A stretch of DNA of 64,000 nt, from positions 62,001 to 126,000 of the forward strand of contig NZ_JAQQLE010000007.1 of assembly GCF_028548475.1 (NCBI RefSeq), in the 5' to 3' direction. The notes under the pieces were generated by a model. It made no database searches, was not told the origin of the DNA, and saw nothing but the letters and a program-made list of their open reading frames with translations. Made by a program: the position numbers and the translations under genes. Positions 16,229-26,722 of the stretch are shown here, one piece after another; position 1 is the first letter of the stretch; the number at the start of each line of letters is the position of its first letter. The stretch comes from Vogesella margarita (GTDB lineage: Bacteria; Pseudomonadota; Gammaproteobacteria; Burkholderiales; Chromobacteriaceae).

Positions 16229-16708
16229 ATGAACGTGCTTTTTCTGTGCACCGGAAACTCCTGCCGCTCGATCCTGGGCGAAGCAACTTTCAACCACCTG
16301 GCACCTGCAGGCTGGAAAGCGATGAGTGCGGGGAGCCAGCCAACAGGCCAGGTGCACCCACGCTCGCTGGCACTACTGGCACGCGAGGGGATTTCGACCG
16401 AGGGCTACGCCAGTAAATCCTGGGACAACCTGCCAGCCACGCCCGACATCGTGATCACGGTATGTGCCAGTGCCGCCGGTGAAACCTGCCCGGCCTACCT
16501 GGGGCCGGTGTTGCGCACCCACTGGGGCGTGGAAGACCCGGCTCACGTCACCGGCACCGACGAGGAGATCGATGCCGCATTCATGACCGCTTACCGCATC
16601 CTGCGCGCCCGTATCGAAGCCTTCCTGGCGCTGCCCTTGGCTGAGCTGCAACAGGATCGCGTTCGTCTCAAGGCCGAGCTGGATCGTATCGGCACCCTGT
16701 TGCCGTAA
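16229..16708 (+). CDS. arsC: Arsenate reductase, low-molecular-weight phosphatase type
   Basis: A 159-residue enzyme that reduces arsenate to arsenite in the cytoplasm. The phosphatase P-loop C7-TGNSC-R13 is at the N-terminus, and later cysteines are in ITVCASAAGETCPAYLG, as in thioredoxin- or glutaredoxin-coupled ArsC of this class. ATG 16229 puts the P-loop at the standard position; an upstream in-frame start would overlap arsR. The C-terminal extension is of the type found in proteobacterial LMW-PTP ArsC proteins. Its product arsenite is what ArsDA handle. Confidence 0.92.
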   Translation: MNVLFLCTGNSCRSILGEATFNHLAPAGWKAMSAGSQPTGQVHPRSLALLAREGISTEGYASKSWDNLPATPDIVITVCASAAGETCPAYLGPVLRTHWGVEDPAHVTGTDEEIDAAFMTAYRILRARIEAFLALPLAELQQDRVRLKAELDRIGTLLP

Positions 16709-16719
16709 GGACGTCACCA

Positions 16720-17157
16720 ATGAGCGAAGATAAAAGCTACCACCAGCTGATTACCGGTCATGTCTACCTTGGCGGGGCGAGCGATGTTGCCGCCATGGTG
16801 GAACAGGATGGCGTACAAGTGATTGTGGATCTGCGTGAGGAGTCCACAGGCTGCGCAGCGGCCAACGTGATCTGGACCAAGATCCCCTTGGGCGATGATC
16901 CTGGCCAGGATCAGGCTGCGCTGTTCAAGGCCGCCATCGATGCGGTGGTCACCGCCTATCGTGCGGGGCAGAAGGTGGGCTTCCACTGTGGCGGCGGCAA
17001 GGGCCGTACCGGCACCGTCGCGGTTGGTGTGCTGCTGGAGCTGGGCCTGTGCCAGACTCTGGAAGAGGCAGAAGCCAAGGCCAAGGCGATACGCCCGGTC
17101 ATCAGCATGAAGCCCGCACAGCGCACAGCCTTGCAGCGGCTATACCCGCAAGCCTGA
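16720..17157 (+). CDS. Dual-specificity/tyrosine phosphatase-like protein in the ars operon
   Basis: A 145-residue single-domain protein with the cysteine phosphatase signature HCGGGKGRTG (H89, C90, R96) and the general-acid region IPLGDDPGQDQ. The family is the small DSP/PTP-like fold. It is 11 bases after arsC and 35 bases before arsD, in the middle of the operon, so it is likely tied to arsenic handling. Its substrate is unknown. It might act on arsenylated or phosphorylated small molecules or proteins, which is speculation. It is unrelated in sequence to the LMW-type ArsC next to it. Confidence 0.8.
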   Translation: MSEDKSYHQLITGHVYLGGASDVAAMVEQDGVQVIVDLREESTGCAAANVIWTKIPLGDDPGQDQAALFKAAIDAVVTAYRAGQKVGFHCGGGKGRTGTVAVGVLLELGLCQTLEEAEAKAKAIRPVISMKPAQRTALQRLYPQA

Positions 17158-17192
17158 TCGGCTTGCCACTCGAAATGTGAGAAAGGATTGCC

Positions 17193-17555
17193 ATGAAAAC
17201 CATTCAGATTTTTGATCCGGCACTGTGCTGCAGCACGGGCGTATGTGGTGTGGACGTTGACCAGGCACTGGTGAGTTTTTCCGCCGACGTGGATTGGGCA
17301 AAGCAGAACGGCGCACAGATCGAACGCTTCAATCTGGCGCAACAACCGCTGGCCTTTGCCGACAATGCCGTAGTGAAGGGCTTTCTGGAGCGCTCCGGCC
17401 AGGAGGGCTTGCCGCTGGTACTGGTAGACGGCGAAGTGGCCATGGCTGGTCGTTACCCTACCCGCAAGGAACTGGCACGCTGGGCCGGCATCATCGAGAT
17501 CAGTGCCCCGCAGTCAACAACCGGTAGTTGCTGCTCCGGCAGCAGCTGCTGCTAA
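17193..17555 (+). CDS. arsD: Arsenite metallochaperone and trans-acting repressor
   Basis: A 120-residue protein of the ArsD family. C12, C13 and C18 at the N-terminus form the As(III) transfer site, and vicinal Cys pairs (113-114 and 119-120) end the protein. ArsD hands arsenite to ArsA and raises its ATPase activity. Starts with ATG 17193 after GAAAGGA. It directly precedes arsA (15-base gap), the normal partner order. Confidence 0.95.
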   Translation: MKTIQIFDPALCCSTGVCGVDVDQALVSFSADVDWAKQNGAQIERFNLAQQPLAFADNAVVKGFLERSGQEGLPLVLVDGEVAMAGRYPTRKELARWAGIIEISAPQSTTGSCCSGSSCC

Positions 17556-17569
17556 GCGGGAGGCTCCCC

Positions 17570-19342
17570 ATGCACTTCCTTGATCAACCCCCACGTTTCC
17601 TGTTCTTCACCGGCAAGGGCGGTGTCGGCAAGACCTCGATCGCCTGTGCTACTGCCGTACAGTTGGCCGCAGACGGCAAGCAGGTACTGCTGGTCAGCAC
17701 CGATCCGGCCTCCAACGTGGGGCAGGTGTTCGGCATCGCCATCGGCAACCACATCACGGCAATACCCGCCGTGCCAAACCTGTCGGCACTGGAGATCGAC
17801 CCGCAAGGGGCCGCCCAAGCCTACCGCGACCGCATCGTTGGTCCGGTGCGCGGCGTGTTGCCGGAAGCGGTGGTCAAGGGCATCGAGGAGCAGCTGTCCG
17901 GCGCCTGCACTACCGAGATCGCCGCCTTTGACGAGTTCACTGCACTGCTGATCGAATCGCCGCTGACTGCTGGCTTTGATCACATCATTTTCGACACCGC
18001 CCCCACCGGCCACACCATCCGGCTGCTGCAATTGCCCGGTGCCTGGAGCGGTTTCCTGGAAGCGGGCAAAGGAGACGCGTCCTGCCTGGGACCACTTGCC
18101 GGTCTCGAAAAACAGCGGGTGCAGTACAAGGCGGCGGTGGATGCACTGGCCGACCCGCTACGGACCCGGCTGGTACTGGTGGCCCGTGCCCAGCGCGCGA
18201 CGTTGCGCGAAGTGGCGCGCACACACGAGGAACTGGCCGCGATTGGCCTGTCGCAACAATATCTGGTGATCAATGGCCTGCTGCCGCAGTCGGCCATTGC
18301 TCTGGACGAACTGGCGGCCGCCATTGCCCAGCGTGAGCAGCAGGCTCTGGCAGCCATGCCGGCGGTACTGCAAACCCTGCCAACCGATACTGTGGCACTC
18401 AAACCATTCAATCTGGTGGGGCTGGATGCCTTGCGCCGATTGCTGGTAGATGACAACACAGCTGGTGAACAGGCATCACTCCCCCCGGTCGCACTGTTGA
18501 ATGCGCCAAGCTTGTCCGCACTGGTGGACGATATTGCCGCTGATGGTCACGGGCTGGTGATGCTGATGGGGAAAGGTGGGGTCGGTAAAACCACATTGGC
18601 CGCCGCCGTCGCCGTCGAGCTGGCGCACCGCGGTCTGCCTGTACACCTCACCACCTCGGACCCCGCCGCGCATCTGACCGAAACACTGGAAGGCTCCATG
18701 CCCAATCTGGCTGTCAGCCGTATCGACCCGCATGACGAAACCGAGCGCTATCGCAAGGAAGTTCTGGCCAGCAAGGGTGCCAGGCTGGATGCTGCAGGCC
18801 GCGCCCTGCTGGAAGAGGATCTGCGTTCACCGTGTACCGAAGAGATCGCCGTGTTTCAGGCCTTCTCTCGCATCATCCGTGAAGCCGGCAAGAAGTTCGT
18901 GGTGATGGATACCGCCCCTACCGGTCACACCCTGCTGCTGCTGGATGCCACCGGCGCCTACCACCGCGAGGTATCCCGCCAGATGGGCAGCAAGGGCCTG
19001 CATTTCACCACGCCGATGATGCAGCTGCAGGACCCCAAACAGACCAAGGTACTGCTTGCTACCCTGGCAGAAACCACCCCGGTGCTGGAAGCGGCCAACC
19101 TGCAGCAAGACTTGCGCCGTGCCGGCATCGAACCCTGGGCCTGGGTGATCAACAACAGCGTAGCCGCCAGTCAGCCGCGCGCCGCCCTGCTGCGCCAGCG
19201 TGCGCAGAACGAACTGAAGGAAATCGATGCCGTGGCCACGCATCATGCCCAGCGTTACGCCGTGGTGCCGCTGCTGAAGCAGGAACCGATTGGTGTCACG
19301 CGCCTGCTGCAACTGGCCAATCCTGCCAACGAGGCAGGCTGA
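17570..19342 (+). CDS. arsA: Arsenite-stimulated pump ATPase
   Basis: A 590-residue soluble ATPase with two homologous halves, A1 and A2. Each has a deviant Walker A GKGGVGKT (about 15-22 and 334-341) and the signal transduction motif DTAPTGHT. Arsenite-binding Cys are seen in GACTTEIAAF and SPCTEEIAVF. ArsA normally docks on the ArsB membrane pump, which is not in this window: after the stop at 19342 a convergent EamA gene follows within 20 bases. Either ArsB or Acr3 is encoded elsewhere or it was lost. No exact copy of the dispersed repeat occurs in the whole ars operon, only variants near 16858 and 19098. Confidence 0.95.
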   Translation: MHFLDQPPRFLFFTGKGGVGKTSIACATAVQLAADGKQVLLVSTDPASNVGQVFGIAIGNHITAIPAVPNLSALEIDPQGAAQAYRDRIVGPVRGVLPEAVVKGIEEQLSGACTTEIAAFDEFTALLIESPLTAGFDHIIFDTAPTGHTIRLLQLPGAWSGFLEAGKGDASCLGPLAGLEKQRVQYKAAVDALADPLRTRLVLVARAQRATLREVARTHEELAAIGLSQQYLVINGLLPQSAIALDELAAAIAQREQQALAAMPAVLQTLPTDTVALKPFNLVGLDALRRLLVDDNTAGEQASLPPVALLNAPSLSALVDDIAADGHGLVMLMGKGGVGKTTLAAAVAVELAHRGLPVHLTTSDPAAHLTETLEGSMPNLAVSRIDPHDETERYRKEVLASKGARLDAAGRALLEEDLRSPCTEEIAVFQAFSRIIREAGKKFVVMDTAPTGHTLLLLDATGAYHREVSRQMGSKGLHFTTPMMQLQDPKQTKVLLATLAETTPVLEAANLQQDLRRAGIEPWAWVINNSVAASQPRAALLRQRAQNELKEIDAVATHHAQRYAVVPLLKQEPIGVTRLLQLANPANEAG

Positions 19343-19361
19343 CGCCGGTGAGGCCCGGCGG

Positions 19362-20252
19362 CTAGCGCCGCCACTCGCGCCGTAGCGCGGGCAGCGAGAT
19401 CAGGACCAGCGCGGCGGCGATCAGCAGCATGCCCAGCGCCTCGGCCTGGCTCGGTACCTCGGCCAGCAGCAGCCACGCCATCAGCACCGCCACCGCCGGT
19501 ATCGCCAGGATGCTCATGCCGGCCATGCCGGCCGACAGCCGTGACAGCAGCAGCATCCACACCAGCCAGCCCAGGCCGCCGGCGAGCACGCCGGAGAACA
19601 GCAGCACGCCCAGCAGCGGCCAGCCCCACTCGATGTCGCGGCCAGGGAACAGCGGCAACAGCAGCGCCAGCACCAGCGTGCCCCACACCATCTGCCAGAA
19701 AGTCAGCGCCAGGGTATCGACCTGGTGCTGCGCGCGCAGCTTCTTGGCGATGATCGCCGAGCTGGCCCACACCAGGCCGCCGGCAATCGCCAGCGCGTCC
19801 GACAGCCAGTTGCCACCGAGATCCCACGGTTCGAGAATCGCCAGCAGCCCGACCAGGGCCAGCGCCACGCCCAGCCACTGCAGCGGTGCCAGCTTTTCGT
19901 GCAGCAGCAGCCGCGCCAGCAGCAGCGTCCAGAACGGCATGGTGTAGCACAGCACCGACACCTTGCCGGCGCCGCCGGCCACCAGCGCCAGATTGGTGAA
20001 CACCACGAAGCCGGCGGTCTGCGTCAGCCCCAGCCAGAAGGTTGGCCGCAACGGTGTCGGTTTGAAGCGCCGGCCGGTGGCGCGCATGATCAGCGCCAGC
20101 GTGACGATGGCGAGCACGGTACGGCCGAGGCCGAGCTGAAAGGCACTGGCGTAGGCCAGGCCGAGCTTGGTGACCACCCAGTTGGTACCCCAGGCGAACC
20201 ACAGCGCCAGCAGCATCAGCACGCTGGCAGTACGGTCGGAAACAGCAGACAT
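19362..20252 (-). CDS. EamA (DMT superfamily) transporter
   Basis: A 296-residue inner-membrane protein with about ten hydrophobic helices in two EamA repeats (for example WFAWGTNWVVTKLG near the N-terminus and SGVLAGGLGWLVWMLLLSRL in the second half). DMT exporters move amino acids or other small metabolites. ATG 20252 is chosen; an upstream extension would read through the dispersed repeat at 20260. It is convergent with arsA, so the adjacency does not imply arsenic export, though this cannot be excluded. A dispersed-repeat copy at 20038 encodes LRPTF. Confidence 0.8.
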   Translation of the reverse strand: MSAVSDRTASVLMLLALWFAWGTNWVVTKLGLAYASAFQLGLGRTVLAIVTLALIMRATGRRFKPTPLRPTFWLGLTQTAGFVVFTNLALVAGGAGKVSVLCYTMPFWTLLLARLLLHEKLAPLQWLGVALALVGLLAILEPWDLGGNWLSDALAIAGGLVWASSAIIAKKLRAQHQVDTLALTFWQMVWGTLVLALLLPLFPGRDIEWGWPLLGVLLFSGVLAGGLGWLVWMLLLSRLSAGMAGMSILAIPAVAVLMAWLLLAEVPSQAEALGMLLIAAALVLISLPALRREWRR

Positions 20253-20281
20253 GATGGACAAGGTTGGCCGCAAGAGAACAG

Positions 20282-20314
20282 GAAAAGAAAAACGGGCCGG
20301 AAGCATCCGGCCCG
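20282..20314 (-). terminator. Intrinsic terminator of pepN
   Basis: Perfect 8-bp stem CGGGCCGG (20293-20300) and CCGGCCCG (20307-20314) around 6 bases. The A-rich stretch at 20283-20292 becomes a T-run on the minus strand. It ends the leftward pepN transcript 23 bases after the stop codon. Confidence 0.8.
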
Positions 20315-20336
20315 CGTCAGCACAGCATTGTACGCT

Positions 20337-22970
20337 TTATGCCGTCAGGTTTTTCGATACAATCTCGAACACGTCGTTCGACAACCCCGGCTTGGCCAGG
20401 ATCTGCTGCAGGGCGGCGGTCATCAGCTGCTGGCGTTGCGGCTCCAGCTTGCGGCGGCGGTTGAATGCCGCCACCAGCCGGCTGGCCACCTGCGGGTTGA
20501 TGTCGTCCAGCACCACGATCTGCTCGGCGAGGAAGCGGTAACCGGAGCCGTCAGCGGCGTGGAAGTGCAGCATGTTGCGGCCGAAGCTGCCCAGCAGCGC
20601 GCGCGCCTTGTTCGGGTTGCGCAGGGTGAACGCCGGGTGCGACATCGCGGCCTTCACGTGGTCCAGCGTGCACGGCAGCTGGCTGCTGGCCAGCAGGCTG
20701 AAGTACTTGTCCATCACCAGCGCGTTGTCCTGCCAGCGTTCGGCAAAGGCGAGATAGCAGTCGGTGCGGACATCGCCGTCGCGGTCGCGCAACGCCAGCA
20801 GCGCGCCCATCTGGTCGGTCATGTTGTCCGCGTTCAGGCACTGCTGTCCGGCCGCTTCTTCCGGCCAGGCGTCGGCCAGGCGCGTCAGCATGGCCAGCGC
20901 CAGGTTCTTCAGCGCGCGGCGGCCGGCATCTTCCGGCTGGTAGGCGCCACACTGGTTGATGTCGAAGGCCTCGTGCCATTCGCCGCGCAGCGCCTGTGCC
21001 AGCGAGGCCAGCACGAATTCGCGCACCGCGTGGATGTGCGCCGGATCGGCGACGTCGACCATCTCCAGGATCTCGGCCTCCGACGGCAGCGTCAGCATCA
21101 GCGCCTTGAACGCGGCATCGGCCTCGTGGTCGCGCAACACCGCGCGCAACGCCTCGACAAAGCCCTCGGCCAGTTGCAGCGGGCGGCCGGCGGCGTGATC
21201 GGCGATCAGCTGCTTGAACAGGCGCTCGGCGTAGGCCTGGCCGGCCTCCCAGCGCGCGAACGGGTCGCTGTCGTTGGCCATCAGGAACGCCAGCTCGTCG
21301 TCGCGCCAGTCGAACACCAGCTTCACCGGCGCCGAAAAACCGCGCAGCAGCGACGGTACCGGCGGCTGGCTGACGTTGACGAAGGTGAAGCACTGCTCGG
21401 CGGCACGCACATCCAGCACGCGGGTGGTGGCGCCGGCCTCGGTCTCGCCCTGCAGTTGCAGCTGCAGGTCCTGGCCGTCGCGGCCAACCAGGCCCAGCGC
21501 CAGCGGAATGTGGAACGGCTGCTTGTCGCCCTGCCCCGGCGTCGCCGGGCAGTGCTGCACCAGATGCAGGGTGTAGCTGAGCGCAACCGGATCGTACTCG
21601 CCGCGCACCGTCAGCTGCGGCGTGCCGGCCTGGCTGTACCACAGCGCGAACTGGGTGAGGTCCACGCCATTGGCGTCGGCCATGGCGGCGCGGAAGTCGT
21701 CGCAGGTCACCGCCTGGCCGTCGTGGCGGCGGAAATACAGCTGCATGCCCTTCTGGAAGCCTTCTTCACCCAGCAGGGTGTGGTACATGCGCACCACTTC
21801 GGCGCCCTTCTCGTACACCGTCATGGTGTAGAAGTTGTTCATCTCGATGTAGCTGTCCGGGCGGATCGGGTGCGCGGTCGGGCCGGCGTCTTCCGGAAAC
21901 TGCAGCTGGCGCAGGTTTTTCACGTCCTGGATGCGCTGCACCGCGCGACTGTGCAGGTCGGAACTGAACTCCTGGTCGCGGAACACGGTCAGGCCTTCCT
22001 TCAGCGACAGCTGGAACCAGTCGCGGCAGGTGACGCGGTTGCCGGTCCAGTTGTGGAAGTACTCGTGGCCGATGATGGCTTCCACGCGCTCGAAGTCGGC
22101 GTCGGTGGCGGTGTCCTGCCGCGCCAGCACCGCCGAGGTATTGAAGATGTTGAGGCCCTTGTTTTCCATCGCGCCCATGTTGAAGTCGCCGACGGCGACG
22201 ATCATGTAGATGTCGAGGTCGTACTCCAGGCCGAAGCGCTGCTCGTCCCAGTGCATCGAGCGCTTCACCGCGCCCATCGCGAACGCCACCTTGTCCTGGT
22301 CGGCCGGCACGGTCCAGATTTCCAGCGCCACGCGGCGGCCGCTGGCGGTGATGTAGCTGTCCTTCAGCGCCGACAGCCGGCCGGCCACCAGTGCGAACAG
22401 GTAGGACGGCTTGCGGTACGGGTCGACCCACTTCACCCAGTGCCGCTTCTTGTCGGCCATGCCCTCGCCCACCTTGTTGCCGTTGGACAGCAGTACCGGG
22501 TACTTCTGCTTGTCGGCGATGATGGTGGTGGTGAACTTGGCCATCACGTCCGGACGGTCGGGATAGAAGGTGATCTTGCGGAAGCCTTCCGGCTCGCACT
22601 GGGTATACAGGTTGCTGCCGCCGGAGGCGTACAGCCCCATCAGGCTGCTGTTGGCCACCGGGTCGATCTCGGTTTCCACATCCAGAATGAAGCTGTCCGG
22701 TACGTTGGCGATGCTGAGGCCGTCATCGCGCAGGCTGTAGGCGTCGGCGGCCAGTACTTCACCGTCCAGCTGCAGCGACAGCAGCGTGGCCGAGCCGTCC
22801 AGCTGCAGCACGTTGGCCGCGGTGGCCGCCGGATTGCGGTGCATGATCAGGCGCGAACGCACGCGCACCAGATTGTCGTCGAGGATGTCGAAGGTCAGGT
22901 CGACCTTGTCCACCAGATAGGACGGCACTTGATAGTCTTGCCGGTACTTGATTTGGGCTTGTTGGCTCAT
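20337..22970 (-). CDS. pepN: Aminopeptidase N (M1 family)
   Basis: An 877-residue cytoplasmic zinc aminopeptidase of the long bacterial PepN type. Visible motifs are the exopeptidase signature GAMEN (about 265-269) and the zinc site [11 protein letters not shown] with the downstream Glu in [14 protein letters not shown] (from about 298). Length fits E. coli PepN (870). It lies downstream of and in the same direction as the M61 peptidase gene, with 79 bases between them, so the two peptidases may be co-transcribed. The role is general peptide turnover. Confidence 0.95.
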   Translation of the reverse strand: MSQQAQIKYRQDYQVPSYLVDKVDLTFDILDDNLVRVRSRLIMHRNPAATAANVLQLDGSATLLSLQLDGEVLAADAYSLRDDGLSIANVPDSFILDVETEIDPVANSSLMGLYASGGSNLYTQCEPEGFRKITFYPDRPDVMAKFTTTIIADKQKYPVLLSNGNKVGEGMADKKRHWVKWVDPYRKPSYLFALVAGRLSALKDSYITASGRRVALEIWTVPADQDKVAFAMGAVKRSMHWDEQRFGLEYDLDIYMIVAVGDFNMGAMENKGLNIFNTSAVLARQDTATDADFERVEAIIGHEYFHNWTGNRVTCRDWFQLSLKEGLTVFRDQEFSSDLHSRAVQRIQDVKNLRQLQFPEDAGPTAHPIRPDSYIEMNNFYTMTVYEKGAEVVRMYHTLLGEEGFQKGMQLYFRRHDGQAVTCDDFRAAMADANGVDLTQFALWYSQAGTPQLTVRGEYDPVALSYTLHLVQHCPATPGQGDKQPFHIPLALGLVGRDGQDLQLQLQGETEAGATTRVLDVRAAEQCFTFVNVSQPPVPSLLRGFSAPVKLVFDWRDDELAFLMANDSDPFARWEAGQAYAERLFKQLIADHAAGRPLQLAEGFVEALRAVLRDHEADAAFKALMLTLPSEAEILEMVDVADPAHIHAVREFVLASLAQALRGEWHEAFDINQCGAYQPEDAGRRALKNLALAMLTRLADAWPEEAAGQQCLNADNMTDQMGALLALRDRDGDVRTDCYLAFAERWQDNALVMDKYFSLLASSQLPCTLDHVKAAMSHPAFTLRNPNKARALLGSFGRNMLHFHAADGSGYRFLAEQIVVLDDINPQVASRLVAAFNRRRKLEPQRQQLMTAALQQILAKPGLSNDVFEIVSKNLTA

Positions 22971-23049
22971 GCCATGTTTCCTGTGTAGGGTACGGGGCGG
23001 GTCAGCGCACTGCCCGCCCTCCTTGTTGTCTACGCGAAAGCGTCCCCGG

Positions 23050-24837
23050 TTAATGCGTCGGCCAGCCGGCGCCGTTGTCCTCCAGGCGCAGGCGGCAGGT
23101 ATCGGCGGCGGTGGCGGCCAGCGTTACCTTGTAAGTGTTCAGTTCGTCGCGGCGGAAGGTGTGGATCTTCACCGTGTCGCCGATGCGGCAGCGGCCGATC
23201 GCCTTGTCCAGGTCGCCAACCTTCAGCCCGTTGACGGCAATGATCACGTCGCCGCCGGCCAGCCCGGCCGCCTGCGCCGCACCGCCGTCCAGCACGCTGA
23301 CGAGGCGCACGCCGAGGGCGTCCGGCGCGCTCTTCACGCCCAGGGTTGGCCGCAACGTTGCGGCGCGGAATTCATCGACCACACTGCCGCTGTCGCTGGC
23401 ACTGTCGGCCGGCACCATCTGCATCTGAACCCCCTGCGTGGCGAGGAGTTCCGCCAGCGGCAAATCGGCGGTGGAACGGATCGCCATGTCGAAGAACTTG
23501 CCGAGCTTAAGGCCGGTCACCTCTTCGGCCACGCGCTCCCACTCGTCTTCCGCCAGGCCTTGGCCGTCGGCCAGCCACTTCTGCCACAGCGCCAGCATCA
23601 CCGTGTCCAGGCTCTTGGCGCCGCCGGTTTCGCGGCGGATATGCAGGTCCAGCGCCAGTGCCGCCAGCGAGCCCTTGGTGTAGTAGCTGACGATGCTGTT
23701 GGGGCTGTTCTCGTCCTGGCGGTAGTACTTGGTCCAGGCGTCGAAGCTGGAATCGGCCAGCGTCTGCTTGGTGCGGCCGTTGCCACGCGCCACGCCGGTG
23801 ATGGTTTTGGCCAGGAGGCCGAGGTAGCGTTTCTCGTCGATCAGGCCGCAACGCAGCAGCGCGAGGTCGTCGTAGTAGGAGGTGATGCCCTCGAACGCCC
23901 ACAACAGCGTGGTGTGACCTTCGCGGTTCAGGTCGTAGGGGGTGAACGCCGCCGGCTTCATGCGTTTCACGTTCCAGCTGTGGAAGTATTCGTGGCTGAT
24001 CAGGCCCAGCAGCTTGAGGTAGCCGTCGCCGATCTCGCCGTCCGCCAGGCCCGGCGCCGGCAGGTCGTCGCGGCTGGCCACCAGCGCGGTGGAGGCGCGG
24101 TGTTCCAGGCCGCCGTAGATGTCGCCGCCGACATACAGCATGAACACGTAGCGCTCGAACGGCGCCGGCTCGCCGAAGAAGCGGATCTGCCATTCGCAGA
24201 TGCGTTTAGTGTCTGCGGCCAACCTTTTCAGGTCGGCCTTGTATTGGCCGGAGACGACAAACTCGTGCGGCACGCCGCAGGCCTTGAAGGTGACGCGCTC
24301 GAACTCGCCCAGCTCCACCGGGTGGTCGATCAGCTCGTCGTAGTTGGCCGCACGGTAGCGGCCGAAGCCGGATTTCTTGATGTCCGTAGCCGGCAGGCTG
24401 GTGGCCACCTGCCACTTGGCCTGTGCCTTGTCCTGCGGCGGCAGGATTTCCACCTCGCACGGCTCGTGCTCGAAACCGTCGGCCTGCAGAAACACGCTGG
24501 TGCCGTTGTAGAAGCCGCGCTCGCCATCCAGGTAGGCGCCGCGTACCGACAAATCGAACGCGTACACGGTGTAGTGCACGGTCAGTTCACCCTTCACCGG
24601 TGCCGCCTGCCAGCTGTGCTTGTCGAGCTTCTGCAGCGCCACCGCCTTGTTGCCGCTCTCGGCGCGGATGGCGACGATGTGGCGGGCGAACTCGCGGATC
24701 ATGTAGCTGCCGGGTATCCACGCCGGCAGGCGCAGCACCTGCCCTGCGGCGGCGGGCTGGCGAAGGGTCAGCGAGACTTCAAACAGATGTGCCTGCGGAT
24801 CAAGCGGGCAGAGGCGATAGCGGACGGCAAAGCTCAT
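23050..24837 (-). CDS. M61 family peptidase with PDZ domain
   Basis: A 595-residue glycyl aminopeptidase-like protein. The zinc motif [14 protein letters not shown] is near residue 280, the N-terminal beta domain includes [19 protein letters not shown] (conserved PGSYMIREF), and a PDZ domain occupies about residues 500-570 ([26 protein letters not shown]). There is no obvious signal peptide, so it is probably cytoplasmic. It is divergent from the cco operon. A dispersed-repeat copy at 24215 encodes RLAAD. Confidence 0.9.
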   Translation of the reverse strand: MSFAVRYRLCPLDPQAHLFEVSLTLRQPAAAGQVLRLPAWIPGSYMIREFARHIVAIRAESGNKAVALQKLDKHSWQAAPVKGELTVHYTVYAFDLSVRGAYLDGERGFYNGTSVFLQADGFEHEPCEVEILPPQDKAQAKWQVATSLPATDIKKSGFGRYRAANYDELIDHPVELGEFERVTFKACGVPHEFVVSGQYKADLKRLAADTKRICEWQIRFFGEPAPFERYVFMLYVGGDIYGGLEHRASTALVASRDDLPAPGLADGEIGDGYLKLLGLISHEYFHSWNVKRMKPAAFTPYDLNREGHTTLLWAFEGITSYYDDLALLRCGLIDEKRYLGLLAKTITGVARGNGRTKQTLADSSFDAWTKYYRQDENSPNSIVSYYTKGSLAALALDLHIRRETGGAKSLDTVMLALWQKWLADGQGLAEDEWERVAEEVTGLKLGKFFDMAIRSTADLPLAELLATQGVQMQMVPADSASDSGSVVDEFRAATLRPTLGVKSAPDALGVRLVSVLDGGAAQAAGLAGGDVIIAVNGLKVGDLDKAIGRCRIGDTVKIHTFRRDELNTYKVTLAATAADTCRLRLEDNGAGWPTH

Positions 24838-24912
24838 GACACGACCCCGGACTGGAAGGGAAAGTGGGGGATTCTAGCACCATGTCCTGTCTGGCGCAGG
24901 CGGGGTGGCCGC

Positions 24913-24953
24913 TTGATCTTCATCAAAATGGGCACCGGCAATGACAATATAAT
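24913..24953 (+). promoter_or_regulatory. FNR/ANR-type class II promoter upstream of ccoNOQP
   Basis: TTGATCTTCATCAA at 24913-24926 is an exact match to the FNR/ANR/CRP-family consensus TTGAT-N4-ATCAA. A perfect -10 TATAAT lies at 24948-24953. With transcription starting near 24960 the box is centred about 41 bases upstream, the class II activator position. It predicts induction of the high-affinity oxidase at low oxygen. The transcript would have a leader of about 320 bases to ccoN. Bases 24954-25279 show no convincing gene. Confidence 0.8.
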
Positions 24954-25279
24954 CGCAGTGGGCAAAAAGGGCTTTTCAGCCTGACACGCCGCAACGAACA
25001 GCGCAAAAAGCCGGGCTCACCGGCGCTGTCGTCTGGCCGCTGACACCCGATTTGATTTAGAATGCCTGATTGAATAAATGGGGATTCGGGGCGCTTTACA
25101 TACCGACTGGATAATACCGGCACCATGCAGCATCACCATGGTTCACCCGGCTTTATACCGTCCAGGCTCTCCGTCATCCCCGCGACTTGCCCGACTTCAT
25201 TTTCATATGGGGTTACGCACCGGGGTTTCAAGTCGCTACGGTTTTACGTTCTAGTTCGCAACCTTGGAGAAAACCCTAA

Positions 25280-26704
25280 ATGGAAACGCAATCCACTTAT
25301 AACTATAAGGTGGTGCGCCAGTTCTCGATAATGACCGTAGTCTGGGGCATTGTCGGCATGCTGGTTGGCGTCATTATTGCGGCCCAGCTGGTGTGGCCGG
25401 AGCTCAATTTCGGACCGTGGTTCCACTACGGCCGTCTGCGTCCTCTGCACACCAACGCCGTGATCTTTGCATTCGGCGGCTGCGCGCTGTTTGCCACGTC
25501 CTACTACGTAGTTCAGCGCACCTGTAACGTTCGCCTGATTTCCGACAAGCTGGCCGCGTTTACCTTCTGGGGCTGGCAGGCCGTTATCGTGCTGGCCGCC
25601 ATCACCCTGCCACTGGGCCTCACCGCCGGCAAGGAATACGCCGAGCTGGAATGGCCGATCGACGTGCTGATCACCATTGTCTGGGTCGCCTATGCCATCG
25701 TGTTCTTCGGCACCCTGGCTATCCGCAAGGTGAAGCACATCTACGTAGCCAACTGGTTCTACGGTGCCTTCATCCTGGCCGTCGCCCTGCTGCACATCGT
25801 CAACAGCCTGGCCATCCCGGTATCGATGTGGAAGTCCTACTCCATCTACGCCGGCGCAGTCGATGCCATGGTGCAATGGTGGTACGGCCACAACGCGGTG
25901 GGCTTCTTCCTGACCGCCGCCTTCCTCGGCATGATGTACTACTTCGTACCGAAACAGGCCGGTCGTCCGGTGTACTCCTACCGTCTGTCGGTGGTGCACT
26001 TCTGGGCGCTGATCTTCACCTACATGTGGGCCGGCCCTCACCACCTGCACTACACCGCCCTGCCTGACTGGACACAGTCGCTGGGTATGGCGTTCTCCCT
26101 GATCCTGTTCGCGCCAAGCTGGGGCGGCATGATCAACGGCATCATGACCCTGTCCGGCGCGTGGCACAAACTGCGTACCGACCCGGTACTGAAGTTCCTG
26201 GTGGTATCGCTGTCCTTCTACGGCATGTCCACCTTCGAAGGCCCGATGATGTCGATCAAGACCGTCAACGCGCTGTCGCACTACACTGACTGGACCGTTG
26301 GTCACGTGCACTCCGGTGCCCTGGGCTGGGTTGCCTTCATCTCCATCGGTTCGCTGTACTACCTGATCCCGCGCCTGTTCGGCCGTGACGGCATGCACAG
26401 CAGCAAGCTGATCGAAGCCCACTTCTGGCTGGCGACCGTCGGCGTGGTGCTGTACATCGCCGCACTGTGGATCTCCGGCGTGATGCAGGGCCTGATGTGG
26501 CGTGCACTGAACGCGGACGGCACCCTGACCTACGCCTTCGTGGAAGCGGTTAAAGCAACCTATCCGTACCACTTCGTGCGCCTGCTGGGTGGCCTGCTGT
26601 TCCTGTCCGGCATGCTGATCATGGCGTACAACACCTTCCGTACCGTTGCCGCTGGTCGTCCGGTTGATGCCAAGATCCCGGCCGTTGCCGCTCACGCGCA
26701 CTAA
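25280..26704 (+). CDS. ccoN: cbb3-type cytochrome c oxidase subunit I
   Basis: A 474-residue heme-copper oxidase core with about 12 hydrophobic helices. Histidine ligands for heme b, heme b3 and CuB are visible in [39 protein letters not shown] and [12 protein letters not shown]. It reduces oxygen with high affinity in the inner membrane. ATG 25280 follows TTGGAGAAAACCCTAA. It is first in ccoNOQP under a FNR-type promoter. The C-terminus ends in a short His-Ala tail. Confidence 0.97.
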   Translation: METQSTYNYKVVRQFSIMTVVWGIVGMLVGVIIAAQLVWPELNFGPWFHYGRLRPLHTNAVIFAFGGCALFATSYYVVQRTCNVRLISDKLAAFTFWGWQAVIVLAAITLPLGLTAGKEYAELEWPIDVLITIVWVAYAIVFFGTLAIRKVKHIYVANWFYGAFILAVALLHIVNSLAIPVSMWKSYSIYAGAVDAMVQWWYGHNAVGFFLTAAFLGMMYYFVPKQAGRPVYSYRLSVVHFWALIFTYMWAGPHHLHYTALPDWTQSLGMAFSLILFAPSWGGMINGIMTLSGAWHKLRTDPVLKFLVVSLSFYGMSTFEGPMMSIKTVNALSHYTDWTVGHVHSGALGWVAFISIGSLYYLIPRLFGRDGMHSSKLIEAHFWLATVGVVLYIAALWISGVMQGLMWRALNADGTLTYAFVEAVKATYPYHFVRLLGGLLFLSGMLIMAYNTFRTVAAGRPVDAKIPAVAAHAH

Positions 26705-26722
26705 GGGGCAGAAAGAACCATC

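Noticed and set aside
19725-22988. Very long plus-strand open frame opposite EamA and pepN
   Set aside because: It is the complement of two well-supported genes and shows only repetitive H, Q, R-rich sequence.
25125-25331. Small open frame in the ccoN leader starting MQHHHGSPGF
   Set aside because: Overlaps the ccoN start in another frame, no ribosome-binding site, no homology recognised.
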